From an uncultured Chitinophagaceae bacterium (GTDB lineage Bacteria > Bacteroidota > Bacteroidia > Chitinophagales > Chitinophagaceae), in NCBI GenBank assembly GCA_937873715.1, contig CALMYJ010000012.1, positions 124,001-188,000 of the forward strand: DNA of 64,000 bases, read 5' to 3'. Below are positions 47,046 through 55,774 of the stretch, one piece after another. Within the stretch, counting starts at the first letter, position 1. Each line of letters begins with the position of its first letter. The position numbers and the translations under genes were made by a program. The notes beneath the pieces were generated by a model. That model made no database searches, was not told the origin of the DNA, and saw nothing but the letters and a program-made list of their open reading frames with translations.

Positions 47046-47077
47046 CAAACGTAAAGTAGTTTACAATATAAACCAAA
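47046..47077 (-). promoter_or_regulatory. promoter of the TonB receptor operon with inverted repeat in spacer
   Basis: On the minus strand TTTG (47077-47074), a 20-nt spacer and TACGTTTG (47053-47046), a full TAnnTTTG match, precede the ATG by about 20 nt. The spacer contains GTTTA-CAATA-TAAAC (47059-47073), a possible repressor site between the boxes. Confidence 0.6.
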
Positions 47078-47298
47078 TTAATTTTATAAAGCCTGTGCAT
47101 AAAAAAATTATGCCTGCATCCGTAATATGTATGATTTTATGTACGTATTAATATGATTTACATTTAGTTACACTTAAAAAATAATCAGTCTGCATAGATG
47201 GTATTATTGCCAAAACTTATCAACACCAACAAAAATTTATTTTTTTAATTGAGGTCAATTTGTACTTTAGCAGTAGAATTTAATGGGTTAGTAAGTAC

Positions 47299-47327
47299 AA
47301 AGGGTCAGCAGAAATGCCGACCCTTTT
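47299..47327 (+). terminator. orphan intrinsic terminator hairpin (possible small RNA end)
   Basis: An 8-bp stem (AAAGGGTC/GACCCTTT, 47299-47306 and 47319-47326), an internal 3-bp helix and a GAAA tetraloop are followed by T, then ACTTTT. No plus-strand gene lies upstream; the nearest plus-strand gene upstream ended at 43028. The -7-like TACTTTAG sits at 47262-47269, so a short transcript of about 50 nt is possible. The rest of the 467-nt spacer 47026-47492 holds the TonB operon promoter and the radA promoter. Confidence 0.5.
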
Positions 47328-47480
47328 ACTTTTAAAAATTTTGTTAGCTTATATTATTCTCCTCCAGGCAGGCACCTCTCTTAGCATTAATAGTTTTCAA
47401 TAAGTCCATTTGCTGCTATACAGTTCAAAAAAATTTAAACCCCCGGATAGCATCATCAACAACCTCTGCATTTTACGCTA

Positions 47481-47488
47481 TACATTTA
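47481..47488 (+). promoter_or_regulatory. candidate radA -7 element, close to the start codon
   Basis: TACATTTA fits TAnnTTTG with one mismatch and ends 4 nt before the radA ATG, so transcription from it would give almost no leader. Confidence 0.35.
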
Positions 47489-47492
47489 CAGC

Positions 47493-48881
47493 ATGAGTAA
47501 AACAAAGTCTGCCTTCTTTTGTCAAAACTGTGGCTACGAAACTGCAAAATGGACGGGCAAATGCCCCAATTGTAACAGTTGGAACACATTTGTAGAAGAA
47601 ATACTCATTAAAGGCAGTGATAAAGGAGAAAAAGAAAACTGGAAAAGCTATGCCGGCACCGAAAAAATAAAAACAATTGCCATCAGCAGGGTGAGCAGTG
47701 CTGCAGAAGAAAGAATGGTTACAACAGATGCTGAAATAAACCGTGTGCTGGGCGGTGGCATTGTGCCCGGCGCAATAGTACTTGTAGCCGGTGAGCCAGG
47801 TATTGGCAAATCAACTCTTTTTTTACAAACCGGCCTGCAGCAAACTAACCTTACAACACTTTACATCAGTGGCGAAGAAAGCGAACAGCAAATAAAAATG
47901 CGTGCCGACCGTATTGGTATTGCCAACGACAATTTTTATTTGCTTACAGCAACAAACACCCAAACCATCTTTCAGGAAATAAAAAAACTAAAACCACAAC
48001 TGGTAATTGTAGACTCTATACAAACCTTACAATCGCCATACGTGGAAAGTAGTGCCGGCAGCATCAGCCAGATAAGAGAATGTACTGCCGAACTGCAACG
48101 ATATGCCAAAGAAACAAACACCCCTGTTTTTTTAATTGGCCATATTACCAAGGATGGCGGCATAGCCGGCCCGAAAATACTGGAACACATGGTAGATACT
48201 GTTTTACAATTTGAGGGCGACCGGCATTATACCTACCGCATTTTACGAACTTTAAAAAACCGCTTTGGTTCCACTGCGGAATTAGGCATCTACGAAATGA
48301 CCAGTGCTGGCATGAGGCCCGTAAATAACCCTTCGGAAATATTAATTACTCAAAAAGAAGAAGCGCTGAGCGGTATTGCTATTGCAGCCACTATTGAAGG
48401 CATACGACCTTTACTGGTGGAAGGACAGGCGCTGGTAACACAAAGCGTATACGGCACACCGCAGCGTACAGTATCCGGTTTCGATTTAAGAAGGCTGCAG
48501 CTATTACTGGCTGTATTGGAAAAAAGAGGCGGATTTCATTTTGGTGTAAAAGATGTATTTGTAAACATTGCAGGGGGCTTAAAGGTAGAAGACCCATCAA
48601 TAGACCTGGCCATAGTAGCAGCGCTGCTAAGCAGCTACGAAGATGCTCCTATCAACCAGCACTACTGCTTTGCCGGAGAAGTTGGCCTGAGTGGCGAAAT
48701 ACGAGCCGTAAACCGTATTGAGCAGCGTATTGCCGAGGCTGAAAAATTAGGCTTCGAAAAAATAATTGTAAGCAAATACAACCTTGCCCGCAATCAGCCT
48801 GGCAACAAAGCCATGAACAAGCACAACATTGAAGTAGTAGCACTGGCAAAAGTAGAAGAACTGTACAGGTATTTATTTTAA
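47493..48881 (+). CDS. radA: DNA repair protein RadA
   Basis: A 462-residue RecA-like ATPase that promotes branch migration of recombination intermediates. The N-terminal zinc ribbon is CQNCGYETAKWTGKCPNC (10-27), Walker A is GEPGIGKST, the RadA-specific KNRFGSTAE motif is present, and the C-terminal Lon-protease-like domain contains DVFVNIAGGLKVEDPSIDLA. Length is normal. The comF-like gene follows after 39 nt. Confidence 0.97.
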   Translation: MSKTKSAFFCQNCGYETAKWTGKCPNCNSWNTFVEEILIKGSDKGEKENWKSYAGTEKIKTIAISRVSSAAEERMVTTDAEINRVLGGGIVPGAIVLVAGEPGIGKSTLFLQTGLQQTNLTTLYISGEESEQQIKMRADRIGIANDNFYLLTATNTQTIFQEIKKLKPQLVIVDSIQTLQSPYVESSAGSISQIRECTAELQRYAKETNTPVFLIGHITKDGGIAGPKILEHMVDTVLQFEGDRHYTYRILRTLKNRFGSTAELGIYEMTSAGMRPVNNPSEILITQKEEALSGIAIAATIEGIRPLLVEGQALVTQSVYGTPQRTVSGFDLRRLQLLLAVLEKRGGFHFGVKDVFVNIAGGLKVEDPSIDLAIVAALLSSYEDAPINQHYCFAGEVGLSGEIRAVNRIEQRIAEAEKLGFEKIIVSKYNLARNQPGNKAMNKHNIEVVALAKVEELYRYLF

Positions 48882-48920
48882 CCGGTTTTGAATGTAAATT
48901 CACCATATATTTTACGCTCT

Positions 48921-49622
48921 ATGCAAACCGTTAAAAAAATTTACGACAGCTTTTTTCACCTGCTTTATCCGCATATATGCACCGGTTGTGGCAGCGATTT
49001 ACTCTCAAAAGACAATCAACTTTGCGCCAAATGCATGACGGCACTCCCCTATACACATTACGCCATGCATGAGGGCAACCCGGTAGAAAAAATTTTTGGG
49101 GGCCGCCTGCCCATAGCGGCTGCTCACAGCCAGTTTTATTTTGAAAAAACTTCTTTAATGCAGCACCTTGTACACCAGCTTAAATACAAGGGCAATACCA
49201 GCATTGGCATTTACCTTGGCGAATTGCTGGGCAAAACCTTATCGGTAAGTCATCGCTTTCAGCAAATTGATGCATTAATTCCACTACCGCTTTACCCGGA
49301 AAAAGAAAAAAAAAGGGGCTACAATCAGGCAGCAATCATTTGCCAGGGCATATCTGCTGTATTGCGTATACCAATCATCAACAATAACCTTATACGCCGC
49401 AGGTACACCGATACACAAACAAAAAAACACCGTACAGAAAGATGGGAGAATGTAGCAGACAGTTTTATTGTAAGAGACAGCGAAGCGCTTTGCGGCAAAC
49501 ACCTGCTGCTGGTAGATGATGTGATTACCACAGGTGCCACTCTTGAAGCTGGCGGCGCTGCCTTGATGCAGGCAAAAGATACAAAACTGAGCATTGCCAC
49601 ACTTACAATAGCTACACTTTAA
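48921..49622 (+). CDS. comF: ComF-family phosphoribosyltransferase-like protein
   Basis: A 233-residue cytoplasmic protein with an N-terminal zinc-finger-like cluster (CTGCGSDLLSKDNQLCAKC) and a C-terminal phosphoribosyltransferase domain ending in LLVDDVITTGATLEAGG (the PRPP loop). ComF proteins take part in DNA uptake and recombination in transformable species; the role here is not known. I use the ATG at 48921 because the longer frame from 48888 adds non-conserved residues. It lies just after radA. Confidence 0.92.
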   Translation: MQTVKKIYDSFFHLLYPHICTGCGSDLLSKDNQLCAKCMTALPYTHYAMHEGNPVEKIFGGRLPIAAAHSQFYFEKTSLMQHLVHQLKYKGNTSIGIYLGELLGKTLSVSHRFQQIDALIPLPLYPEKEKKRGYNQAAIICQGISAVLRIPIINNNLIRRRYTDTQTKKHRTERWENVADSFIVRDSEALCGKHLLLVDDVITTGATLEAGGAALMQAKDTKLSIATLTIATL

Positions 49623-49650
49623 CCCACAACCAGCACAACCAAAATTCAGT

Positions 49651-49658
49651 TACTTTTG
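49651..49658 (+). promoter_or_regulatory. -7 element of the lipoprotein gene at 49662
   Basis: TACTTTTG is a full TAnnTTTG match ending 3 nt before the ATG at 49662. Transcription would begin at or next to the start codon, so the mRNA may be leaderless. The TTG at 49656 lies within this element and is unlikely to be the start. Confidence 0.45.
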
Positions 49659-49661
49659 ATT

Positions 49662-51092
49662 ATGCCCCTATTCATTAAGCAGCAGGCTGCATCATTTAAC
49701 CGGTTTATTGTACTACTCTGCAGTATTGGTATGTTATTCTGTTCCTGCAAAAAAGACAGCTTTATCACTTCGCCAGATGCAAGGCTTGTATTAAGTGCCG
49801 ACACTTTAAAATACGATACGGTTTTTGCCAGCATTGGCTCCATTACGCAAGCCTTTAAAATCAATAATGCCAACAACCGCAAGCTGCTCATCAATACCGT
49901 AAAACTCATGGGTGGCGCTGCATCGGAATACAACATTAATGTTAATGGTATTGCTGCCCGGCAGGTAAATGATATTGAGGTTGCCGCCAACGACAGCATC
50001 TATGTTTTTGTAACGGTAAACATTAACCCCACTGCTGCTGCCCTTCCATTTATTGTGAGAGATAGTATTGAAATAACCTACAATGGCAACACCCGTTATG
50101 TGCAGTTAGAAGCATTTGGACAAAATGCTCATTTTTTACGTAATAAAGTTATTGAAAGCAATACCACCTGGGTAAACGACTTACCCTATGTAATACTCGG
50201 TGGTATACAAATAGATACCGGTATTACACTTACCATTAACCCCGGCTGCAAAATTTATTGTAATGCCAGTGCACCCGTACTGGTAGATGGAACCCTTATC
50301 GTTAACGGCACATTTGAAGAGCCGGTAACATTCACCGGCGACAGGCTGGATGACTATTACCGGGATTTTCCGGCAAGCTGGCCCGGTATTTATTTTCGGC
50401 AAACCAGTAAAAACAATGTAGTGCAGTTTGCCACCGTAAAAAATGCTTACCAGGCGCTTGCCGTACAGGGTGCCCCGGATAATTTGAACCCCAAACTCAT
50501 CCTGGCGCAGTCAGTAATTGACAATGCTTACGATGCCGGTATTATTTGTGTAAACACCACCGTGTATGCCGAAAACAATCTTATAAGCAATTGCGGCAAT
50601 AATATCAATATTTTACTGGGCGGCGCATATGCATTTACGCATTGCACTGTAGCATCCTACCCTACTTATATCCCACATCAAAAACCCGTACTCAGCGCTA
50701 CCAATTTTGCAGAAATAAACGGATCGATGGTTACCACAGGTTTAAATGCCACATTTACCAACTGTATTTTTTGGGGCGAGGGTGGTATTGTAAAAAATGA
50801 AATTGATATAAAACGGCAGGGCAGCGATGCATTTACGGTACAGTTTGACCACTGCCTGTATAAAGCCGAAACAATACCTGCAAATGCACAGTTTACTAAC
50901 TCCATTCAAAATCAATACCCGGCCTTTGACAGTATAGATGCTTCTAAAAGATTTTTTGATTTTAGAACTTCATTAGCGGCCAATGCGCCAGGTGTTGATA
51001 AGGGCAACCCCATTACCGCACTAAGCCTGGACCTGGACAATCGCCAGCGTACCGATGGTAAACCCGATATAGGTTGTTATGAAAAACCGTAA
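49662..51092 (+). CDS. surface lipoprotein with right-handed beta-helix repeats
   Basis: A 476-residue protein with a lipoprotein signal peptide (LLCSIGMLFCSC). The region at 30-150 looks like a beta-sandwich (LVLSADTLKYDTVFASIGS), and 150-470 is a parallel beta-helix with repeating TLTINPGCKIYCNAS, GTFEEPVTFTG, NNVVQFATVKNAYQA and similar turns. It ends DLDNRQRTDGKPDIGCYEK, typical of choice-of-anchor/beta-helix proteins of Bacteroidota. Enzymatic activity is not apparent. It is followed by gpx 37 nt later. Confidence 0.85.
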   Translation: MPLFIKQQAASFNRFIVLLCSIGMLFCSCKKDSFITSPDARLVLSADTLKYDTVFASIGSITQAFKINNANNRKLLINTVKLMGGAASEYNINVNGIAARQVNDIEVAANDSIYVFVTVNINPTAAALPFIVRDSIEITYNGNTRYVQLEAFGQNAHFLRNKVIESNTTWVNDLPYVILGGIQIDTGITLTINPGCKIYCNASAPVLVDGTLIVNGTFEEPVTFTGDRLDDYYRDFPASWPGIYFRQTSKNNVVQFATVKNAYQALAVQGAPDNLNPKLILAQSVIDNAYDAGIICVNTTVYAENNLISNCGNNINILLGGAYAFTHCTVASYPTYIPHQKPVLSATNFAEINGSMVTTGLNATFTNCIFWGEGGIVKNEIDIKRQGSDAFTVQFDHCLYKAETIPANAQFTNSIQNQYPAFDSIDASKRFFDFRTSLAANAPGVDKGNPITALSLDLDNRQRTDGKPDIGCYEKP

Positions 51093-51129
51093 ACAAAATG
51101 ACCTGCAAATCGTTGATACAAAAAAAAGC

Positions 51130-51714
51130 ATGAATAAAATATTGATTACCGCTGCTGCCTTATTTTCCTGTGCAGCCAATACTTCAGGCGATACCAATGC
51201 GACCCCGGGCAACGCAACAGCGCCTGCGGCCGCAACTACGGCTGCCTCCAGCATTCACCAGTTTACTGTAGAAGCACTGGATGGCGGCACCATCAACTTT
51301 GCCGATTTTAAAGGCAAAAAAATACTGGTTGTAAATACGGCCTCGGAGTGTGGCTACACCCGCCAGTATGAGGGTCTGCAAAAATTATATGAGCAGAATA
51401 AGGATAAACTGGTGATAGTGGGTTTTCCGGCCAATAACTTTGGTGGCCAGGAGCCGGGCAGTAATGCCACTATCAAAGAATTTTGCAAAAAAAATTACGG
51501 TGTCAGCTTCCCTATGGCCGCCAAAATTTCGGTAAAAGGCAGCGATGCAGCACCCATTTATACATGGCTATGCCACAAATCGGAAAACGGTGTACTGGAT
51601 GCCGAAATAAAATGGAATTTCAATAAATTTTTGCTGGATGAGAACGGGAAAATGCTGTACTATTTTGAAAGCAGGGTAGAACCGCTGAGCGATGAAATAG
51701 TATCCAAATTATAA
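51130..51714 (+). CDS. gpx: glutathione peroxidase-family thiol peroxidase, lipoprotein
   Basis: A 194-residue protein from the ATG at 51130. It has a short lipoprotein signal (ITAAALFSC), then the peroxidase fold: peroxidatic Cys in NTASECGYTRQYEG, FPANNFGGQEPGS, Cys in IKEFCKKN and the C-terminal WNFNKFL Trp-Asn. A Cys, not a selenocysteine, is at the active site, so it is likely thioredoxin-dependent. The signal peptide places it in the periplasm or outer membrane, where it would remove lipid peroxides. Confidence 0.9.
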   Translation: MNKILITAAALFSCAANTSGDTNATPGNATAPAAATTAASSIHQFTVEALDGGTINFADFKGKKILVVNTASECGYTRQYEGLQKLYEQNKDKLVIVGFPANNFGGQEPGSNATIKEFCKKNYGVSFPMAAKISVKGSDAAPIYTWLCHKSENGVLDAEIKWNFNKFLLDENGKMLYYFESRVEPLSDEIVSKL

Positions 51715-51734
51715 TACAACAGCTATTTACAGCT

Positions 51735-51771
51735 AAATGCCATTTGCACTGATCATGCAGATGGCATTTTT
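51735..51771 (+). terminator. intrinsic terminator after gpx
   Basis: A 9-bp perfect stem (AAATGCCAT/ATGGCATTT) with an inner TGCA/TGCA pair and a terminal T-run lies 20 nt after the gpx stop. The holB -7-like TTACTTTG (51775-51782) follows at once. Confidence 0.8.
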
Positions 51772-51788
51772 CATTTACTTTGCCATGC

Positions 51789-53000
51789 ATGCAATTCGAA
51801 AAAATCATCGGTCAAAAAAATATTAAAAAGCAACTGGTACAACTGGTACAGGAAAACCGCCTGGGTCATGCCCTGCTTTTTTTGGGTAATGATGGTACCG
51901 GGGCCTTACCATTAGCCATAGCCCTGGCGCAATATTTAGTTTGCGAAAAAACAAGAGCAGAACAAGCCCCGGCTGCACCATCACTGTTTGAAGCGCCAGA
52001 GCCGGCCAGTACTATAGCAGTACCACTTACCGATGCCTGCGGCAACTGCCCGGCCTGCCACAAAGCCAGCCAGTTGATACACCCGGATATCCATTTTTCT
52101 TACCCGGTAATCACAAAAAAAACTGGAGAAAAACCCATAGCGGCAGATTTTATACAAGAATGGCGCAGTTTCGTAAGCACTTATACTTATGGCGATGTGT
52201 TCGACTGGCTGCAATTTATAAAAGCCGAAAATAAACAGGGAAATATCACCGCCGAAGAGTGCAATGATATTATCCGTAAAATGAACCTCAAAAGCTTTGA
52301 AAGCGGCTACAAAATACTCATTATGTGGATGCCGGAGTACCTGGGCAAAAGCGGCAACAAACTGCTTAAGCTTATTGAGGAGCCCCCACCCGATACGCTT
52401 TTCATCCTGGTAGCTAAAGAAGAGGCACAAATACTACCCACTATACTTTCCCGTACACAATTAGTACGTATTCCCCGCCTGTCAAATGTAGAAGTAGAAG
52501 CTGCATTAGAATTAAGAGCCGGTGCCCCGGCAGAAAAAGCCCGGCAGATTGCCGCCATTTGCGAAGGCAATTATCACCAGGCCCTGCAATTACTGCAACA
52601 TGCCGAAAACGACTGGCAGGCAGTACTTAGGGAATGGCTAAACAGTATTGCCCGTAAAAACCTGCAGGCACAACTAAAATGGGTAGAAGACATTGCGAAA
52701 TCGGGCCGGGAAAATCAAAAACAGTTTGTACAATACTTTATACATCTTATGCAGCAGGCCATAAAACTGCAACTGATAGATAGCGACAAATCACAACCTG
52801 CGGCTATTGAAACAGAAACCGACTTTGCCCTTAGGCTAAACAAACTCTGCAGTATATACCAGCAGGAAGCCATTATTCATGAGTTAGACAAAGCCACCTA
52901 TTTTATTGAACGTAATGCTAATGCTAAAATGCTCTTTCATGCCCTTACCATTAAGCTGCACCACATTATTAATAACAATTCCCTAATTTTGACCAACTGA
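51789..53000 (+). CDS. holB: DNA polymerase III delta' subunit
   Basis: A 403-residue clamp-loader protein: FEKIIGQKNIKKQLVQLVQ opens the AAA+ domain, and the nucleotide loop is GNDGTGALPLAI, which lacks the Walker Lys as expected for the non-hydrolysing delta' subunit. The zinc-binding cluster is CGNCPAC (with an upstream Cys as partner), and LLKLIEEPPPDTLFIL and ILPTILSRTQLVRIP follow. The ATG at 51789 is chosen over TTG at 51780. Confidence 0.93.
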   Translation: MQFEKIIGQKNIKKQLVQLVQENRLGHALLFLGNDGTGALPLAIALAQYLVCEKTRAEQAPAAPSLFEAPEPASTIAVPLTDACGNCPACHKASQLIHPDIHFSYPVITKKTGEKPIAADFIQEWRSFVSTYTYGDVFDWLQFIKAENKQGNITAEECNDIIRKMNLKSFESGYKILIMWMPEYLGKSGNKLLKLIEEPPPDTLFILVAKEEAQILPTILSRTQLVRIPRLSNVEVEAALELRAGAPAEKARQIAAICEGNYHQALQLLQHAENDWQAVLREWLNSIARKNLQAQLKWVEDIAKSGRENQKQFVQYFIHLMQQAIKLQLIDSDKSQPAAIETETDFALRLNKLCSIYQQEAIIHELDKATYFIERNANAKMLFHALTIKLHHIINNNSLILTN

Positions 53001-53331
53001 GGAAGAAGTTTTGAAGGGCTGCATACAGGCAACAGTTACATTTTGTTGTTTGCCATTACTATTTAATATGTAACCGGCTTTGTCAACAATTTTTAACGGC
53101 TTTGTATCTTCCTTTATAAATAGGGGTACATGTACGGCATTCATATATCAGCATTATTTTTTCGGATCACTACTCCGCATAATAATATAATTGATTTAGC
53201 AGTGTGTAACTAATGCCAGTCCTACACCACTTCCTCTATTGTTTTTATACCGATGTACTGTAACAGCAAGCTGATTATTGCTAACTGTACGGTTATTATC
53301 CATTATTTAATTATCATTTTAACCATTATAC
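53001..53331. other. 331-nt spacer between holB and ricT
   Basis: I see no gene, tRNA or strong hairpin here. CGGCTTTGT occurs twice (about 53074-53082 and 53098-53106). A promoter for ricT must lie in this spacer but no full TTTG/TAnnTTTG pair is obvious. Confidence 0.6.
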
Positions 53332-54687
53332 ATGGCTTGTGGAAATTGTGGTACCGGTGCACCGGGAGGATGTAAAAGCCACGGCAGTTGTGCCAGCGGC
53401 AGTTGCAACCGGATGAATGTGTACGACTGGTTGAAAAACCTCCCTATTTGCGATACCGAAAGTGCCTGCCAGGTAATAGAAGTGAGTTTTAACAACGGCA
53501 GCCGCAAAGACTACTTTCGCAATACCACCAAACTATTCTTTGAAAAAGGCGATGCTGTGGCGGTGGAAGGCGTAAGTGGCTTTGATGTAGGCAACGTAAA
53601 CCTTACCGGCGAACTGGTGCGCCTGCAAATCAAAAAAAATAATATAAAAGAAGATGACCCGAACCTGAAAAAAGTACTGCGCCGTGCCAATGAATACGAC
53701 TTTTCCAAATTGCAGGAATCAAAAGCAAGGGAAAAAGAAGTGATGATACGCAGCCGTGCCATTGCAAAGCAGCTTAACCTGAATATGAAGGTAGCCGAAG
53801 TGGAAATACAGGCCGATGGACGTAAAGCCACCTTCTTTTATATTGCCGACGACAGGGTTGACTTTAGGGAACTTATAAAAGTATATGCCGCTGAATTTAA
53901 AGTAAAGGTAGAAATGCGCCAGATAGGTGCCCGGCAGGAAGCCGGCAAAGTAGGCGGCATTGGCAGTTGCGGCAGAGAACTCTGCTGCAGCACATGGCTC
54001 ACCGATTTTAAAAGTGTAAATACCACCGCCGCCCGTTATCAAAACCTTAGTATTAACCAGGCCAAACTTAGTGGCCAGTGCGGCAGGCTTAAATGCTGCC
54101 TCAATTTTGAATTGGATACTTACCTAGATGCTTTGCAACATTTTCCCGAAGATTGCGATGTGCTCGAAATAGCCAAAGGCAATGCCTTTTTAGTAAAAAA
54201 AGATATTTTCCGCAACCTGATGTGGTACACCCTCCCCGATAGCACCCGCCAGTATCCGCTCACTATTGAAAGGGTACGAAAAATAAAATCACTCAACCGC
54301 CAGGGCATACGCCCCGACGAACTGGAGCCCGTGGAAGTAGTGAATAAAAAAACTGTAGAAGCAGAGCCGGTATATGCTGATGTGGTAGGTCAGATAAGCC
54401 TTAGAAGCCTCGAAAAAACCAGTCGCAGGAGGCGTGAAAACGACCGTGGAGCCAAGCCTGGACAACGCCAGGGAGAGGAAAGGGGCCCACAAAACCGCAG
54501 CAACAACCCACAAAACCGCAACCAGCAAAGACCGCAGCAAAACAGGCCGCAGCAGCAACGGCAGGATAACAGGAACCAACAACCCGGAGGCAACAACCAG
54601 CAGCGAAACCAGCAAAGACCGCAGCAAAACAGGCCCCCCCGCCCACCCAGGGGAAATAATGCCGGCAATGAACAGGACAGGAAATAA
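53332..54687 (+). CDS. ricT: RicT/PSP1-domain protein with Cys-rich N-terminus and disordered C-terminus
   Basis: A 451-residue protein. The PSP1 domain spans about 40-290 and contains VGGIGSCGRELCCSTWL and SGQCGRLKCCLNFELDTY, the conserved Cys-rich loops of YaaT/RicT. The N-terminal 28 residues hold seven Cys (CGNCGTG, CKSHGSCASGSC), probably metal- or FeS-binding. The last 100 residues are Gln/Asn/Arg/Pro-rich and disordered. In Bacillus RicT belongs to a Ric complex that affects RNA processing; the role in Bacteroidota is not settled. A 29-bp repeat lies in the tail. Confidence 0.92.
   Translation: MACGNCGTGAPGGCKSHGSCASGSCNRMNVYDWLKNLPICDTESACQVIEVSFNNGSRKDYFRNTTKLFFEKGDAVAVEGVSGFDVGNVNLTGELVRLQIKKNNIKEDDPNLKKVLRRANEYDFSKLQESKAREKEVMIRSRAIAKQLNLNMKVAEVEIQADGRKATFFYIADDRVDFRELIKVYAAEFKVKVEMRQIGARQEAGKVGGIGSCGRELCCSTWLTDFKSVNTTAARYQNLSINQAKLSGQCGRLKCCLNFELDTYLDALQHFPEDCDVLEIAKGNAFLVKKDIFRNLMWYTLPDSTRQYPLTIERVRKIKSLNRQGIRPDELEPVEVVNKKTVEAEPVYADVVGQISLRSLEKTSRRRRENDRGAKPGQRQGEERGPQNRSNNPQNRNQQRPQQNRPQQQRQDNRNQQPGGNNQQRNQQRPQQNRPPRPPRGNNAGNEQDRK
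54520..54635 (+). repeat. 29-bp direct repeat inside the ricT low-complexity tail
   Basis: Positions 54520-54548 and 54607-54635 are identical over 29 bp and encode the same PQQNRP-containing residues. Tandem expansion by slippage or recombination is likely; the tail length may vary between strains. Confidence 0.8.
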
Positions 54688-54705
54688 TTAAATACAACAC
54701 ATACA

Positions 54706-54731
54706 CGTCAGGCAAATGCCTGGCGTTTTTT
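54706..54731 (+). terminator. intrinsic terminator after ricT
   Basis: The stem CGTCAGGC/GCCTGGCG (one G-U pair) with a short AT-rich loop and six T (54726-54731) sits 19 nt past the ricT stop and ends 23 nt before gldA. Confidence 0.8.
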
Positions 54732-54754
54732 ATTTTTACGTTCTAAAATCAGGT

Positions 54755-55660
54755 ATGTCAATCACCGTTACCAACCTTACCAAAATTTACGGCACACAAA
54801 CAGCAGTAAATAATATTTCTTTTTCTATCGCCAAAGGCGAAATTGTGGGTTTCCTTGGGCCCAATGGTGCCGGTAAAAGCACCACCATGAAAATGATTAC
54901 AGGCTACCTGGAGCAGGATGGCGGACAGGCCCTTGTTTGTGGCGAAACAGTAACCGTTAACGGGCTTAGCACCAAGAAAAAAACCGGCTACCTGCCCGAA
55001 GCAAATCCACTGTACTATGATATGTACGTAAGGGAATACTTAAGTTTTATGGCGGGCATACACCACGTAAAAGATAGCAAAAAAAGGGTAGAAGAAGTGA
55101 TTGTTACTGTAGGCCTGAAACCAGAGGCGAATAAAAAAATAGCACAACTCAGCAAGGGATACAAGCAGCGTGTAGGCATAGCCGCAGCCTTAATACACAA
55201 CCCCGAAGTGCTGATACTGGACGAGCCTACCTCTGGCCTCGACCCCAACCAGATTATCGAAATACGGGAGGTGATTAAGCAACTGGGCAAAAGCAAAACC
55301 ATTTTATTTTCATCGCATATCCTGCAGGAGGTAGAAGCACTTTGCGAAAGGGTTATCATCATCAACCGGGGTAATATTGTGGCCGACAGCAACCTGCAGG
55401 AACTACAACAAAAAAGCCTTGCACAACAGCAGGTAACCGTTGAATTTAAAGAAAGCATCAACACTGTTGTGCTGGCATCACTCGGCACTGTAACAGCCTT
55501 ATCGGACAACAGCTTTAGCATTACGGCACCCGATGCAGATGTACTCAAAAAACAAATTCTGCAACTTGCTATTGATAACAACCTCAATATTGTTTCCCTC
55601 CAAAGCAGTGGCCACAGCCTCGAAGCTGTATTTCGCCAGTTAACCAGTACTGTACAATAA
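54755..55660 (+). CDS. gldA: gliding motility-associated ABC transporter ATPase GldA
   Basis: A 301-residue ABC ATPase: Walker A GPNGAGKST, signature LSKGYKQRVGIA, Walker B LILDEPTSGLDP and H-loop SSHILQE. Its closest family by eye is GldA (SITVTNLTKIYGTQTAVNNISF and GYLPEANPLYYDMYVREYL), which works with GldF and GldG in gliding motility or secretion. Those partners are not in the window. The start at 54755 begins the conserved MSITVTNL; the frame from 54716 overlaps the terminator. Confidence 0.9.
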   Translation: MSITVTNLTKIYGTQTAVNNISFSIAKGEIVGFLGPNGAGKSTTMKMITGYLEQDGGQALVCGETVTVNGLSTKKKTGYLPEANPLYYDMYVREYLSFMAGIHHVKDSKKRVEEVIVTVGLKPEANKKIAQLSKGYKQRVGIAAALIHNPEVLILDEPTSGLDPNQIIEIREVIKQLGKSKTILFSSHILQEVEALCERVIIINRGNIVADSNLQELQQKSLAQQQVTVEFKESINTVVLASLGTVTALSDNSFSITAPDADVLKKQILQLAIDNNLNIVSLQSSGHSLEAVFRQLTSTVQ

Positions 55661-55707
55661 ACCATCACAATTTTTAAAATACTTTCAAAAAATAACCGCT
55701 TCGGCTG

Positions 55708-55738
55708 TTTGCATCGTAACCCGTATTTTGTTTCTTTG
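55708..55738 (+). promoter_or_regulatory. promoter of the enolase gene
   Basis: TTTG (55708-55711), a 19-nt spacer and TTTCTTTG (55731-55738) match the Bacteroidota pattern with one mismatch. The leader to the ATG at 55775 would be about 33 nt. Confidence 0.45.
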
Positions 55739-55774
55739 CAATCAGCATTTTTAAACCAAACAAAACATACTAAA

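Noticed and set aside
53001..53331. A tRNA or small RNA in the holB-ricT spacer
   Set aside because: No cloverleaf, no strong hairpin and no full promoter were found; only a short repeat of CGGCTTTGT.
54390..54715. Several minus-strand Cys/Leu-rich frames over the ricT tail
   Set aside because: They come from reading the Gln/Arg repeats backwards and have no start context or family.
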